From NCBI GenBank assembly GCA_023422775.1, contig JAFAGM010000046.1, positions 1-44,567 on the forward strand: a DNA stretch of 44,567 bases. The letters run 5' to 3'. A program made the position numbers and the translations under genes. Shown here one piece after another: positions 15,428 through 23,703 of this stretch (positions are counted from its first letter, which is position 1; each line of letters opens with the position of its first letter). This DNA comes from Pseudomonadota bacterium (GTDB lineage Bacteria > Pseudomonadota > Alphaproteobacteria > Rhizobiales > Xanthobacteraceae). A model generated the notes under the pieces. That model was given only the letters and a program-made list of their open reading frames with translations, was not told the DNA's origin and made no database searches.

Positions 15428-16954
15428 ATGCCATTCGGACGGCGCAAGGATGTGGCCAGAAAAGGCTTGATCGGCAAAAGCGCCGGCCGCCGGCCCTGGC
15501 GGCTGTCGGCCAAACTTTTGATCGCCTCGTCGGTCGCGACCGTGATCGGCTTTTCCACGATCTGCGCCAGCGTCATGCTGGACATGCGCCGCGGCGAGGA
15601 GGAACTCGCACGCCAGACGCTTGAAAATCTCGCCTCCGGCATCGACGCCGACATCAGCCGCAACATCGAGGTCTATGACCTGTCGCTGCGCAACGTCGCC
15701 AGCAACCTGGTAACGCCGGCGATCAAGAGCGTCAGCAAGGAGATCCGGCACCTGATCCTGTTCGATCATGCCGCCACCGCCAAGCATTTCGGCGCGATCC
15801 AGGTTTTCGACGCTCAAGGCAATCTGACCATCGATGCGTCAAGCTTCGATCCCGTACCGGAAAATCGCAGCGACGAGGAATACTTCCAGGTTCATCGCGA
15901 CAATCCCGACGTGGGCCTGTACCTGAGCCGCCCGATGCTGCATCGGGGGGCCTATTCGATCGTGCTCAGCCGGCGCATCACCGACCATGACGGCAGCTTT
16001 CTCGGCGTCGTCGTCGGCTCGATCCGCGTCAGCTATTTCCACGGCCTGTTCGCCCGGCTGACACTCGACCCCGGCGATACCATCACTGTGCTCCGGCGGG
16101 ACCGGATGATCATCATGCGGACGCCGTTCGATCTGGACATGATCGGAAAGAACCTGGCGCAACGGAAAAACTGGAGCGCCGACAACCTGAAGCCGGGCTC
16201 ATCATATGCCGGCGTCGGGCCGGTAGACCCGACGCCGCGGCTTTACGTCCGAAGCGGCAGCACGAATTTGTTCTTTGTCGTGGTCGGAAAGCCCTTGGCG
16301 ACGATCCTGAAGCTTTGGCACAGGGAAGTGATCCGGATCGGCGCGATCATGATGGTGATGATCGTTTTCGTGGTCGGCACCGCCCTGTTCCTCGCGCGTG
16401 AGATCGGCCGGCGTGCGGAGGCCGAGGACAGGCTGGAAGAACTCGCAACGACCGACGCGCTTACCGGACTGCGTAACCGGCGCAAATTCGATCACGCGAT
16501 CGATGCGGAGTGGCGGCGCGCAGCGCGCAACAACACGCCGGTCGCGGTTCTGATGATCGATGCCGATCATTTCAAGGCCTACAACGATACCAACGGACAT
16601 CAGGCCGGCGATCAGGTGCTGGTCGGCATTGCCATCTGCATTTCGGACTCGGTGCGAAGGGCCGGCGACTGTGCAGCGCGTTACGGCGGCGAGGAGTTCT
16701 CGGTGCTGTTGCCGGGGCTCTCGGCGGTCGAAGCGTTCACTGTTGCCGAAACCATTCGCCTGAAAGTCGAGCAATGGTCGGAGCCTCCCGATGTCACCAC
16801 CGTCAGCATCGGCGTGGCGAGCCTGACGCCCGCCGCATCAATGGACTGGCCCGATCTGATCGAAGCCGCCGACAAGGCGCTCTATGCGGCCAAGAACAAC
16901 GGCCGCAACCAGTCGGTGCTGGCCGCCGTCTCGCAGTTGGCGCTGGTGGCTTAG
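15428..16954 (+). CDS. Diguanylate cyclase with periplasmic Cache-type sensor
   Basis: A 508-residue GGDEF enzyme that should make cyclic-di-GMP from two GTP. A membrane helix (KLLIASSVATVIGFSTICAS, about 28-47) leads into a periplasmic double-Cache-like sensor of about 230 residues (FDAQGNLTIDASSF; SRRITDHDGSFLGVVVGSIR). A second helix follows (IGAIMMVMIVFVVGTALFLA), then the GGDEF domain with DALTGLRNRRKFD and the intact active loop GGEEF (420-424). An inhibitory-site RxxD (RAGD, 411-414) is spaced correctly, so product feedback is expected. The start is ATG 15428 (GGAG upstream); GTG 15368 would add 20 residues. It is the synthetic counterpart of the EAL protein 500 bp away. Confidence 0.92.
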   Translation: MPFGRRKDVARKGLIGKSAGRRPWRLSAKLLIASSVATVIGFSTICASVMLDMRRGEEELARQTLENLASGIDADISRNIEVYDLSLRNVASNLVTPAIKSVSKEIRHLILFDHAATAKHFGAIQVFDAQGNLTIDASSFDPVPENRSDEEYFQVHRDNPDVGLYLSRPMLHRGAYSIVLSRRITDHDGSFLGVVVGSIRVSYFHGLFARLTLDPGDTITVLRRDRMIIMRTPFDLDMIGKNLAQRKNWSADNLKPGSSYAGVGPVDPTPRLYVRSGSTNLFFVVVGKPLATILKLWHREVIRIGAIMMVMIVFVVGTALFLAREIGRRAEAEDRLEELATTDALTGLRNRRKFDHAIDAEWRRAARNNTPVAVLMIDADHFKAYNDTNGHQAGDQVLVGIAICISDSVRRAGDCAARYGGEEFSVLLPGLSAVEAFTVAETIRLKVEQWSEPPDVTTVSIGVASLTPAASMDWPDLIEAADKALYAAKNNGRNQSVLAAVSQLALVA

Positions 16955-16973
16955 AAACCCGACCACCATCGTC

Positions 16974-17060
16974 CGTCATTGCGAGCGAAGCGAAGCAATC
17001 CAACGCGCGGCGTGCGAGGAGAGATGGATTGCTTCGTCGCTATCGCTCCTCGCAATGACG
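16974..17060. repeat. REP-like inverted repeat (CGTCATTGCGAGC type)
   Basis: CGTCATTGCGAGCGAAGCGA starts the left arm at 16974. The right arm runs from TGGATTGCTTCG (17025) to CGCAATGACG (17060). A widespread alphaproteobacterial palindrome, here between the convergent cyclase and galU genes, where it may end both transcripts. Confidence 0.8.
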
Positions 17061-17071
17061 GCGAAACGCCG

Positions 17072-17950
17072 TCATTGCTCCAGGTATTTCTTCATTTCCG
17101 CGCGCAAATCATCGCGCAGGTCAGCGCGTGCCATGCCGTAGGCGATGTTGGCGCGCAGGAAGCCGGCCTTCGAGCCGCAATCGTGGCGTTCGCCCTCGAA
17201 CTCCACACCGTAGAAGGCCTGGCTTTTGGCGAGGGTTTTCATCGCATCGGTGAGCTGGATCTCGTTGCCGGCACCACGCTCCTGGGTCTCGAGAATCTTG
17301 AAGATTTCCGGCTGCAGGATGTAGCGCCCGGTGATCGAGAGATTTGACGGCGCCGTGCCTTTCGGCGGCTTCTCCACCATGTCGTCGACCTCGAACATGT
17401 TGGAAGCGAGGCGCTTGCCGACACCGCAGATGCCGTACTGATGGGTGAGATGATCCGGCACCGCTTCCACCGCCAGCAGGTTGGATTTGCCGCCGAGATT
17501 CTCCGCAGCCTGGATCATCTGCTTCAGGCAACCCGGATCATTCAGCACCAGTTCGTCCGGCAGCACCACGGCGAAGGGCTCGTCGCCGACGATGTCGCGT
17601 GCGCACCATACCGCATGTCCGAGGCCGAGCGGCGCCTGCTGGCGGGTGAAACTCATGGCGCCGGCTTCGGGCTGGTCGCGCGCCAGAATGTCCTGCTCGG
17701 CCTTCTTGCCGCGCGCGGCGAGCGTGGTGTCGAGTTCGAACATCCGGTCGAAATGATCCTCGATCACGCCCTTGTTGCGTCCGGTCACGAAGACGAAATG
17801 CTCGATGCCGGCTTCCCTGGCTTCGTCGACCACATACTGGATCAGCGGCTTGTCGACGATGGTCAGCATCTCCTTCGGCATCGCCTTGGTGGCGGGCAGG
17901 ACGCGGGTGCCGAGACCGGCGACAGGGAAAACGGCTTTACGGATTTTCAT
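17072..17950 (-). CDS. galU: UTP-glucose-1-phosphate uridylyltransferase
   Basis: A 292-residue cytoplasmic enzyme making UDP-glucose from UTP and glucose-1-phosphate, feeding exopolysaccharide, lipopolysaccharide and cyclic glucan synthesis. The nucleotide-binding signature AVFPVAGLGTRVLPATKAMP begins at residue 5. It is followed by KEMLTIVDKPLIQYVVDEA, the catalytic-loop region FAVVLPDELVL, and the sugar-binding EVDDMVEKP; length is typical of GalU. ATG 17950 is chosen because the family starts at MKIRKAVFPVAG; the frame is open another 50 codons upstream without similarity. Single gene, divergent from a lytic transglycosylase. Confidence 0.96.
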   Translation of the reverse strand: MKIRKAVFPVAGLGTRVLPATKAMPKEMLTIVDKPLIQYVVDEAREAGIEHFVFVTGRNKGVIEDHFDRMFELDTTLAARGKKAEQDILARDQPEAGAMSFTRQQAPLGLGHAVWCARDIVGDEPFAVVLPDELVLNDPGCLKQMIQAAENLGGKSNLLAVEAVPDHLTHQYGICGVGKRLASNMFEVDDMVEKPPKGTAPSNLSITGRYILQPEIFKILETQERGAGNEIQLTDAMKTLAKSQAFYGVEFEGERHDCGSKAGFLRANIAYGMARADLRDDLRAEMKKYLEQ

Positions 17951-18191
17951 GGGATGTCGGAGGCCTTGGAAATGAGGAGTAATGGAACAATGAAAGCGCC
18001 TTGATTGCACGTTCCTAGCCGGTTTGCATCCGGGAACAAAGGCGGATGTATGGTTACGATCGGCGCGTCCGCCCCTTGCCGAAGCCGGATGCGACGACAA
18101 AATGCCGCCTCGTTAAGCTACTGGAAACCGTGGCAAGGCCTTCTCGATCGGGGATGAAGCGGCGGACGGACACGGCATGATGGAACGAGCG

Positions 18192-19571
18192 ATGACCAAT
18201 CGAACCCGCGCGATCGCGATTGCGGTCGCGTTAATGTGTTCCAGCCAGACGGTTGCTGTCGGCACATCCCATGCCCAATCCGCCGGCAACGACGGGATTT
18301 CGAAGTTTCTCAACAACATCTTGCCTGGCCAGAAATCAGTTCCACCGCAGGCAGCACCGGGGCCGGACGGCGGGCCGCCGCCCTGGAGCGGCGAAGACGG
18401 CGCCTCCGGTCACCCCTTGATGACCGCCGACGCGATCCGGCAGGCGGCGGCGAACTTTCCCAATTGCGTCGCCGGAATGTGGCCCGATGCCGCACGCCGC
18501 AAAATCACGCAGGAGAATTTCGCGCGCTTCACTGCAGGCCTCACGCCTGACCTGCGCATCATGGACCTGATGGATTCGCAACCCGAATTCACCAAGGCGA
18601 TCTGGGACTATCTCGACATCCTCGTGAACGACAACCGCCTCGCCAAGGGCCGCGAGGTTCTCGCCAGGTACAAGCCGCAGTTCGACGCGGTGGAGAGGGC
18701 CTATGGCGTCGACCGCTACATCATCGCCTCGATCTGGGGAATCGAGTCCAATTACTCGACGCAGATGGGCGATCGCAACGTGGTGCAATCGACCGCGACG
18801 CTGGCCTGCGTGGGCCGCCGCCAGGCCTACTTCAAGGACGAGTTCCTTACCGCGCTCGAAATCCTCAACCGCGGCGATTTGCGTCCCGAACAGATGCGCG
18901 GTTCCTGGGCCGGTGCGTTCGGGCCGACCCAGTTCATGCCGACCGCCTTCAAGCGCTACGCCGTGGATGCCGACGGCGACGGCCGCCGCGACGTCGTCGA
19001 CAACCCGGCCGACCTGATCGCCTCGACCGCCAACAACCTCAGGAAAGACGGCTGGCAGACCGGCCGGACCTGGGGCTACGAGGTGGTGCTGCCGCAGGGC
19101 TTCAATTTCATGCTGGCGGACAAAGCCAGGGCGATGACCATTGCACAATGGCAGCAACTCGGCCTCGGCCGCGCCGGTGACAAGGCATTCCCGGATTTGA
19201 CCGAGAAGGCCTACCTGCTGGCGCCGGCGGGCGCCGAAGGTCCGGGTTTCCTGATGCTGCAGAATTTCCGGGTGATCATGAAATACAACCCGGCGGAGGC
19301 CTATGCGCTGGCCATCGGCCACTTCGCCGACCGCCTGCGGGGCGGGGCGCCGTTCGTGCAGCCCTGGCCGCGACAGGAACGGGTGCTGTCGCGGGCCGAG
19401 CGGCTGGAACTGCAGCAATTGCTGGCCCAGCGCGGCTTCTACAAGGGAACGCCGGACGGCCAGTTTGGCGGCATGACCCGGGAGGCGCTGCGCGGCTTCC
19501 AGGCTTCGATCGGGGCGCCCGCGGATGGATTCGCCTCCTCGGACGTGCTGGAGCGCCTGCGAGGCCGATAA
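18192..19571 (+). CDS. Periplasmic lytic murein transglycosylase (MltB type) with peptidoglycan-binding domain
   Basis: A 459-residue secreted enzyme that cleaves the glycan strands of peptidoglycan to anhydro-muropeptides. An N-terminal signal peptide (RAIAIAVALMCSSQTVAVGT) is followed by a low-complexity linker and the SLT_2/MltB domain: catalytic Glu185 in IWGIESNYSTQMGDR, then GSWAGAFGPTQFMPTAFKRY and DGRRDVVDNPADLIASTANN. A C-terminal PG_binding_1 domain (about 390-455) has LLAQRGFYKGTPDGQFGGMT. ATG 18192 is preferred (GGAACGAGCG upstream), but ATG 18177 or 18180 are possible. No lipobox is seen, so it is probably soluble in the periplasm. Confidence 0.93.
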   Translation: MTNRTRAIAIAVALMCSSQTVAVGTSHAQSAGNDGISKFLNNILPGQKSVPPQAAPGPDGGPPPWSGEDGASGHPLMTADAIRQAAANFPNCVAGMWPDAARRKITQENFARFTAGLTPDLRIMDLMDSQPEFTKAIWDYLDILVNDNRLAKGREVLARYKPQFDAVERAYGVDRYIIASIWGIESNYSTQMGDRNVVQSTATLACVGRRQAYFKDEFLTALEILNRGDLRPEQMRGSWAGAFGPTQFMPTAFKRYAVDADGDGRRDVVDNPADLIASTANNLRKDGWQTGRTWGYEVVLPQGFNFMLADKARAMTIAQWQQLGLGRAGDKAFPDLTEKAYLLAPAGAEGPGFLMLQNFRVIMKYNPAEAYALAIGHFADRLRGGAPFVQPWPRQERVLSRAERLELQQLLAQRGFYKGTPDGQFGGMTREALRGFQASIGAPADGFASSDVLERLRGR

Positions 19572-19624
19572 ATCGGGCCCTTCGTCCACAAAACGCCCCT
19601 GAAAACCGCGATTCGGTGCAAGTC

Positions 19625-19654
19625 TTGACGGCGGCGCCGGAACCCAGGTTTATG
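19625..19654 (+). promoter_or_regulatory. Candidate sigma-70-type promoter for the DUF459 gene
   Basis: TTGACG (19625-19630) and TTTATG (19649-19654) are 18 bp apart, about 80 bp before the DUF459 gene start. A reasonable housekeeping promoter match, judged by eye. Confidence 0.4.
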
Positions 19655-19732
19655 GGGGGCGAAATCTGCCCGCTTGCAGCCCGATTCCGATACTATCCTT
19701 GACGTTTCTCGAATCCATTGCGACCGAGCCGG

Positions 19733-21463
19733 ATGCCGAAATTTACATCCTTTCTGCGCGTGTTCACCGAGACCGGCCCGCTGGTCGCGCTCGCGGTTGC
19801 GATCGCGCTCCTGATCGGGATCGCGGGACCGGCTTCGGCGCAGTTCTTCAATTTCGGCGGCTTCGGGGGACCGCCGCAGCGGCAGGCGCCCCACCGTGGC
19901 GGCGGCTGGTTCGGCGGCGATTTCTTCGCGCCATTCCAGCAGCAACAGCAACAGCCGTCGCAAGCGCCGCGCCAGGACTTTTCCCGCGCGCCCGGTCCCG
20001 CCAAGCGCGACACCGCGGCCGAGCGAAACGTGCTGGTGATCGGCGACGCGATGGCCGACTGGCTCGGCTATGGCCTGGAAGACGCCTATTCCGAGCAGCC
20101 GGACATGGGCGTCATCCGCAAGCACAAGACCGTCTCCGGCCTGATCAAGTATCAGCCGCGCGGGGAACCCGCCGATTGGGCCGCCGCCGCAAGGGGCATT
20201 CTCGCCACCGAGAAGCCTGATGCCATCGTCGTCATGCTCGGCTTGCACGATCGCCAGGCGATCCGTGAGGCGGCCGCCGAGAAGAAGACCGAAAAGAAAG
20301 ACGAGAAGAAGGACCCGCGCGCCAAACCGGATGCCAAGGGGGACGTCAAGACGGACGCCGCCAAAACCGATGCCGGCAAGACCGACACGGCCAAGCCGGG
20401 CGACAAGTCCGCCGACGCCGAACTGGACGACGCGGCCGAAAACGATACGCCGCCCGCCGCGGCACCGGAAAAGCCGGCACGCACCGGCGGCGGCCTCTAT
20501 GAATTCCGCGACGAGCGCTGGGTCGAACTCTACGCCAGGAAGATCGAAGAGTTGATCGGCGTGCTCAAGAGCAAGGGCGTGCCGGTGCTGTGGGTTGGCC
20601 TGCCCGCGATCCGCGGCCCCAGGGGAACATCCGACATGCTGTTCCTCGACGCGCTGTACCGCGATGGCGCCGGCAAGGCCGGCATTACCTATGTCGACGT
20701 CTGGGATGGCTATGTCGACGAAGCCGGCCGCTTCCTGCAGAAGGGCCCCGACTTCGAAGGCCAGATCCGCCAGTTGCGCACTTCCGACGGCGTGTTCTTC
20801 ACCAAGGCCGGCGCCCGCAAGCTCGCGCACTATGTCGAGCGCGAGGTGACGCGCCTGCTCGCCTCGCGGTCCGGCCCGATCACGCTGCCGATCGAGCCGG
20901 CGACGCCCGAAGCCAGCGCCGTTCCCGGCCAGCCGGCGCCACGCCCGTTGGCCGGACCGATCCTGCCACTGGTGGCCTCGTCCGTTGGCACCGATCAATT
21001 GCTTGGCGGTCCGGGCTCTCGTCCGGCCGCCGTCGATGCGCTCGCTGCGCGGACCATGGTGAAGGGTGAGGCGCTGGCAGCGCCGGCCGGCCGCGCCGAT
21101 GATTTCTCCTGGCCGCGTCGCGAAGTCGGCCGTGAACAGGCCAAGGGCGACACGCCGGTTGCAGCGACATCGCCGACGCCGAGTGTGACAACATCGCCGG
21201 GCGGGACGGTGACCCCGGCACCGGCGCAGAAGCAACTTGTGCTGCCGCAGCAACCGATTCAGCCGCAACAGAGGCGGCAATTCCGGCCCGCCCAGATCGA
21301 GCAGGTACCGGTTCAGAGCGCGCCATCGCTGCGCGATTTCTTCGGCGGCTTCGGTACGACACCGCGTCAGGCGCCACCGGCAGCCGGTCCGCCGCGCACG
21401 CCGATCGTCCCCGGCGTGCCGCGCCCGCCGGGTAACGTCGGCCGATCGGCCGAGGTCCGCTAA
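19733..21463 (+). CDS. DUF459 SGNH-fold protein with substituted catalytic residues
   Basis: A 576-residue exported protein of the DUF459 branch of SGNH/GDSL hydrolases. A signal peptide or anchor (VALAVAIALLIGIAGPASA) precedes a Gly/Gln-rich linker. The SGNH core runs from about 98 to 380. The expected motifs are changed: block I reads VIGDAMADWLG, with Ala106 where the nucleophile Ser belongs; block III reads GLHD, with His172 for the oxyanion Asn; block V reads DGVFFT (352-357), with Phe355 for the catalytic His. A Lys/Asp/Ala-rich insert (about 180-245) splits the core, and a Pro-rich tail of about 190 residues follows. It probably binds rather than cleaves. ATG 19733 is used; TTG 19718 is the alternative. 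Confidence 0.8.
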   Translation: MPKFTSFLRVFTETGPLVALAVAIALLIGIAGPASAQFFNFGGFGGPPQRQAPHRGGGWFGGDFFAPFQQQQQQPSQAPRQDFSRAPGPAKRDTAAERNVLVIGDAMADWLGYGLEDAYSEQPDMGVIRKHKTVSGLIKYQPRGEPADWAAAARGILATEKPDAIVVMLGLHDRQAIREAAAEKKTEKKDEKKDPRAKPDAKGDVKTDAAKTDAGKTDTAKPGDKSADAELDDAAENDTPPAAAPEKPARTGGGLYEFRDERWVELYARKIEELIGVLKSKGVPVLWVGLPAIRGPRGTSDMLFLDALYRDGAGKAGITYVDVWDGYVDEAGRFLQKGPDFEGQIRQLRTSDGVFFTKAGARKLAHYVEREVTRLLASRSGPITLPIEPATPEASAVPGQPAPRPLAGPILPLVASSVGTDQLLGGPGSRPAAVDALAARTMVKGEALAAPAGRADDFSWPRREVGREQAKGDTPVAATSPTPSVTTSPGGTVTPAPAQKQLVLPQQPIQPQQRRQFRPAQIEQVPVQSAPSLRDFFGGFGTTPRQAPPAAGPPRTPIVPGVPRPPGNVGRSAEVR

Positions 21464-21468
21464 TCTGA

Positions 21469-21509
21469 GCCGTCAGGTGTGACGCTTGCTCTTGCGTCCG
21501 TGAGACGGC
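21469..21509. terminator. Nested hairpin between convergent genes, possible bidirectional terminator
   Basis: GCCGTC (21469-21474) pairs with GACGGC (21504-21509), enclosing GACGC/GCGTC (21481-21498). It lies in the 48-bp gap where the DUF459 and CsbD-like genes converge. It lacks a T-run, so the terminator call is tentative. Confidence 0.3.
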
Positions 21510-21511
21510 GA

Positions 21512-21886
21512 TCAGCCGTAATAGCGCCAGCGCGGCGGCGGGCGGCGCGGCTGACGCGTCATCAGCAACGCCAGCGCAAAGCCAATGCCGCCTGCGATCA
21601 GCAGTGCGCCGAGCGGATTGTCCTGCACGGTTTTCGCCACTGCCTTCTGGCCGCTGCGAACGGTGTCGCCACTGTTCTCATAGGCGTCCCTGGCATAGTT
21701 GACCGCGGCATCGGTCGCGTCGCGCGCGGCATCCTTGGCCTGGCCGTACAGATTCTGCACGGTGCCGGCCGCTTCGCGCGCGCGGCCCTCGGCCTGTGTT
21801 TTCGCATCGTCCGTCATGTCGCCGACAGCGCCTTCGACCTTACCGGCGAATTCCTTGGCCGAGCCGACAATCCTATCCTTGTCCAT
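21512..21886 (-). CDS. CsbD-like stress protein with C-terminal membrane helix
   Basis: A 124-residue protein. The N-terminus, MDKDRIVGSAKEFAGKVEGA, is the CsbD-like motif of a family linked to general stress, whose biochemical role is unknown. It is followed by Ala/Asp-rich amphipathic repeats (AKDAARDATDAAVNYARDAY) like those of DUF883/ElaB and LEA-type proteins. A hydrophobic helix GALLIAGGIGFALALLM (about 94-110) and an Arg/Pro-rich tail end it. The product is therefore probably anchored in the inner membrane by its C-terminus. ACAGGAGT precedes the ATG by 8 bases. It follows the SDR gene by 89 bp in the same direction and may share its transcript. Confidence 0.8.
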   Translation of the reverse strand: MDKDRIVGSAKEFAGKVEGAVGDMTDDAKTQAEGRAREAAGTVQNLYGQAKDAARDATDAAVNYARDAYENSGDTVRSGQKAVAKTVQDNPLGALLIAGGIGFALALLMTRQPRRPPPRWRYYG

Positions 21887-21975
21887 CGCGGTTACTCCTG
21901 TTTCTGGGGAGGTAACCGGCAAGGTCCGTTCGGGTTCCTTGCGCCGGCCTTCGAGCGATGCGCCGATCGCTTCGG

Positions 21976-22710
21976 TCAAAGTATCAGCCCGCCATCGACC
22001 ACAATGGTCTGTCCGATGATGTAGGACGAAAGCGGTGATGCCAGGAACAGCGCGGCGCCGGCCATGTCGGCGGGCGTGCCGAGCCGCTTCAACGGTATCC
22101 GCCCCAGCGCGCCTTCGAGCCGCTTCGGATTGGCGGTCGTTGCCTTGGTCATCTTGGTATCGACCAGGCCGGGCGCGATGCCGTTGACGCGGATGCCGTT
22201 CTCGGCCCATGCCTCGCCAAGCGTGCGCGTCAGACCGACCGCGCCGGTCTTCGAGGCGTTGTAGGCCGGATTGCCCATGGTGGAATGATAGGCAGCCGTC
22301 GAACTGACAATGATGAGCGAGCCTTTGCTCGCGCTCAGCATGGCGTGAAATTTGGTCGCGCAGGCCATCAGGCTCATCAGATTGACTTCCAGCACCTTGC
22401 GAAAGCCATCCATCTCGAACTCGCCGCGGCGATAGATCACCGCGCCCTGCGCCAGCACCAGCACGTCGAGCTTCTCGAAAGGCGGGCTGAATGCCTCGAC
22501 CGCCTGCGGCTTGCTGACGTCGAGTTGAAAGTAATCGAGGCCTTCGAGATACGAGCCGTCGTCGGGCGAATATTCCGCCGCGCTGGCGCGGGTGCCGCAG
22601 ACCGCGACACGGGCGCCCTTGGCACGGAACGCGTGCGCGATGCCATTGCCGATGCCGCTGGAGCCACCGACCACCAGCACCTGCTTGCCGCCGAAATCCA
22701 GTTCGTTCAT
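21976..22710 (-). CDS. Short-chain dehydrogenase/reductase (classical SDR)
   Basis: A 244-residue NAD(P)-dependent oxidoreductase. The cofactor loop is VVGGSSGIGNGIAHAF (13-28), an acidic LDV follows strand 4, and the NNAG motif is replaced by LAQGA. The catalytic set is complete: Ser in IVSSTAAYH, Tyr and Lys in YNASKTGAVGLTR. The closing QTIVVDGGLIL is typical. The substrate is unknown. It is divergent from a second SDR 115 bp away; the two proteins are only distantly alike, so this is not a recent duplication. Confidence 0.9.
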   Translation of the reverse strand: MNELDFGGKQVLVVGGSSGIGNGIAHAFRAKGARVAVCGTRASAAEYSPDDGSYLEGLDYFQLDVSKPQAVEAFSPPFEKLDVLVLAQGAVIYRRGEFEMDGFRKVLEVNLMSLMACATKFHAMLSASKGSLIIVSSTAAYHSTMGNPAYNASKTGAVGLTRTLGEAWAENGIRVNGIAPGLVDTKMTKATTANPKRLEGALGRIPLKRLGTPADMAGAALFLASPLSSYIIGQTIVVDGGLIL

Positions 22711-22825
22711 CCCTGCGTTCCTTTTCTTGTTTGGTCTGATTATTGGCTTCGTTGACCTGTCTGCGGATCGGTGCCAGCCTTGTCAATCCTGCAACATGTC
22801 CCTCCTCTCTTGTCCGGACCCCATC

Positions 22826-23605
22826 ATGTCAGATTTCAAACGGCTCAGCCGCTCGGTCAAAGGCCTGACCGTCCTCGTCACCGGCGCCGCCAGCGGCATG
22901 GGCCGCGCCACCGCGCGGGTATTCGCGGCCGACGGCGCCAATGTCGCCGTCACCGACATCAGCGCCGAGGCCACGCAGGCCGTGGCCGACGAGATCGCGG
23001 CAAGCGGAGGCACAGCCAGGGCGTGGACGCTCGACGTCTCCGACCGCCACAACATCACCGCTGTCGTCGACGAGGTCGCCGCGCATTTCGGCGGGCTCGA
23101 TATCATCGTCAACAACGCCGGCATCTCCGTACGCGTCGCCATCGACGACGAAAGCTATGACGAGGCGTGGGCCAAGGGACTGGCCGTCATGCTGACCGCG
23201 CATCAGCGCATCATCCGCGCCGCGTTGCCCTATTTGCGGAAATCGAAATCGCCGCGGATCGTCAACATCGCATCCACCGAGGCGCTGGGTGCTACCGCGC
23301 TGCACAGCCCCTACTCCGCCGCCAAGGCCGGCGTGGTCGGCCTGACGCGCTCGCTTGCTGTCGAACTCGGGCGCGACGGCATCACGGTGAACTGCATCTG
23401 CCCGGGGCCGATCCTCACCGGCATGACCGCCCGGATCGCCGCCGAACACAAGGCGATCTACGCCAAACGCCGCACCGCACTTGGCCGCTACGGCGACCCC
23501 GAGGAAGTGGCGCACATGACGCTGAGCCTGTGCCTGCCTGCAGCCTCGTTCCTGACCGGCGCGGTGATCCCGGTGGACGGCGGGTTGATGGCACGAAACG
23601 CGTAA
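22826..23605 (+). CDS. Short-chain dehydrogenase/reductase (3-oxoacyl-reductase-like)
   Basis: A 259-residue classical SDR. Cofactor loop VLVTGAASGMGRATARVF, NNAG motif VNNAGISVRV, catalytic Ser in IVNIASTEA, and YSAAKAGVVGLTR with Tyr and Lys. An Asp after strand 2 (VAVTDISAEA) indicates preference for NAD over NADP. Start ATG 22826 (MSDFKRLSRSVKG) is used; the frame is open upstream to 22592, but that part overlaps the divergent SDR gene. It is followed 98 bp later by the TfdA-like dioxygenase, which has its own candidate promoter, so a shared pathway is possible but not shown. Confidence 0.9.
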   Translation: MSDFKRLSRSVKGLTVLVTGAASGMGRATARVFAADGANVAVTDISAEATQAVADEIAASGGTARAWTLDVSDRHNITAVVDEVAAHFGGLDIIVNNAGISVRVAIDDESYDEAWAKGLAVMLTAHQRIIRAALPYLRKSKSPRIVNIASTEALGATALHSPYSAAKAGVVGLTRSLAVELGRDGITVNCICPGPILTGMTARIAAEHKAIYAKRRTALGRYGDPEEVAHMTLSLCLPAASFLTGAVIPVDGGLMARNA

Positions 23606-23624
23606 CGGGCATGCGTTCGCGGCG

Positions 23625-23652
23625 TTGACTTGAGCATGTCGGGGAGTAATTT
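23625..23652 (+). promoter_or_regulatory. Candidate promoter for the TfdA-like gene
   Basis: TTGACT (23625-23630) and TAATTT (23647-23652) are separated by 16 bp, about 50 bp before the dioxygenase start. The A/T-rich downstream stretch fits a promoter. Confidence 0.4.
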
Positions 23653-23703
23653 TTCTTACAAAGAGAGTGGGACAAATCGCCCGCCGCATATTGGAGAGAC
23701 GCC

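Noticed and set aside
19439..21280. 613-codon minus-strand frame across the transglycosylase end and DUF459 gene
   Set aside because: Antisense shadow spanning two real genes; repetitive Leu/Gly/Arg composition.
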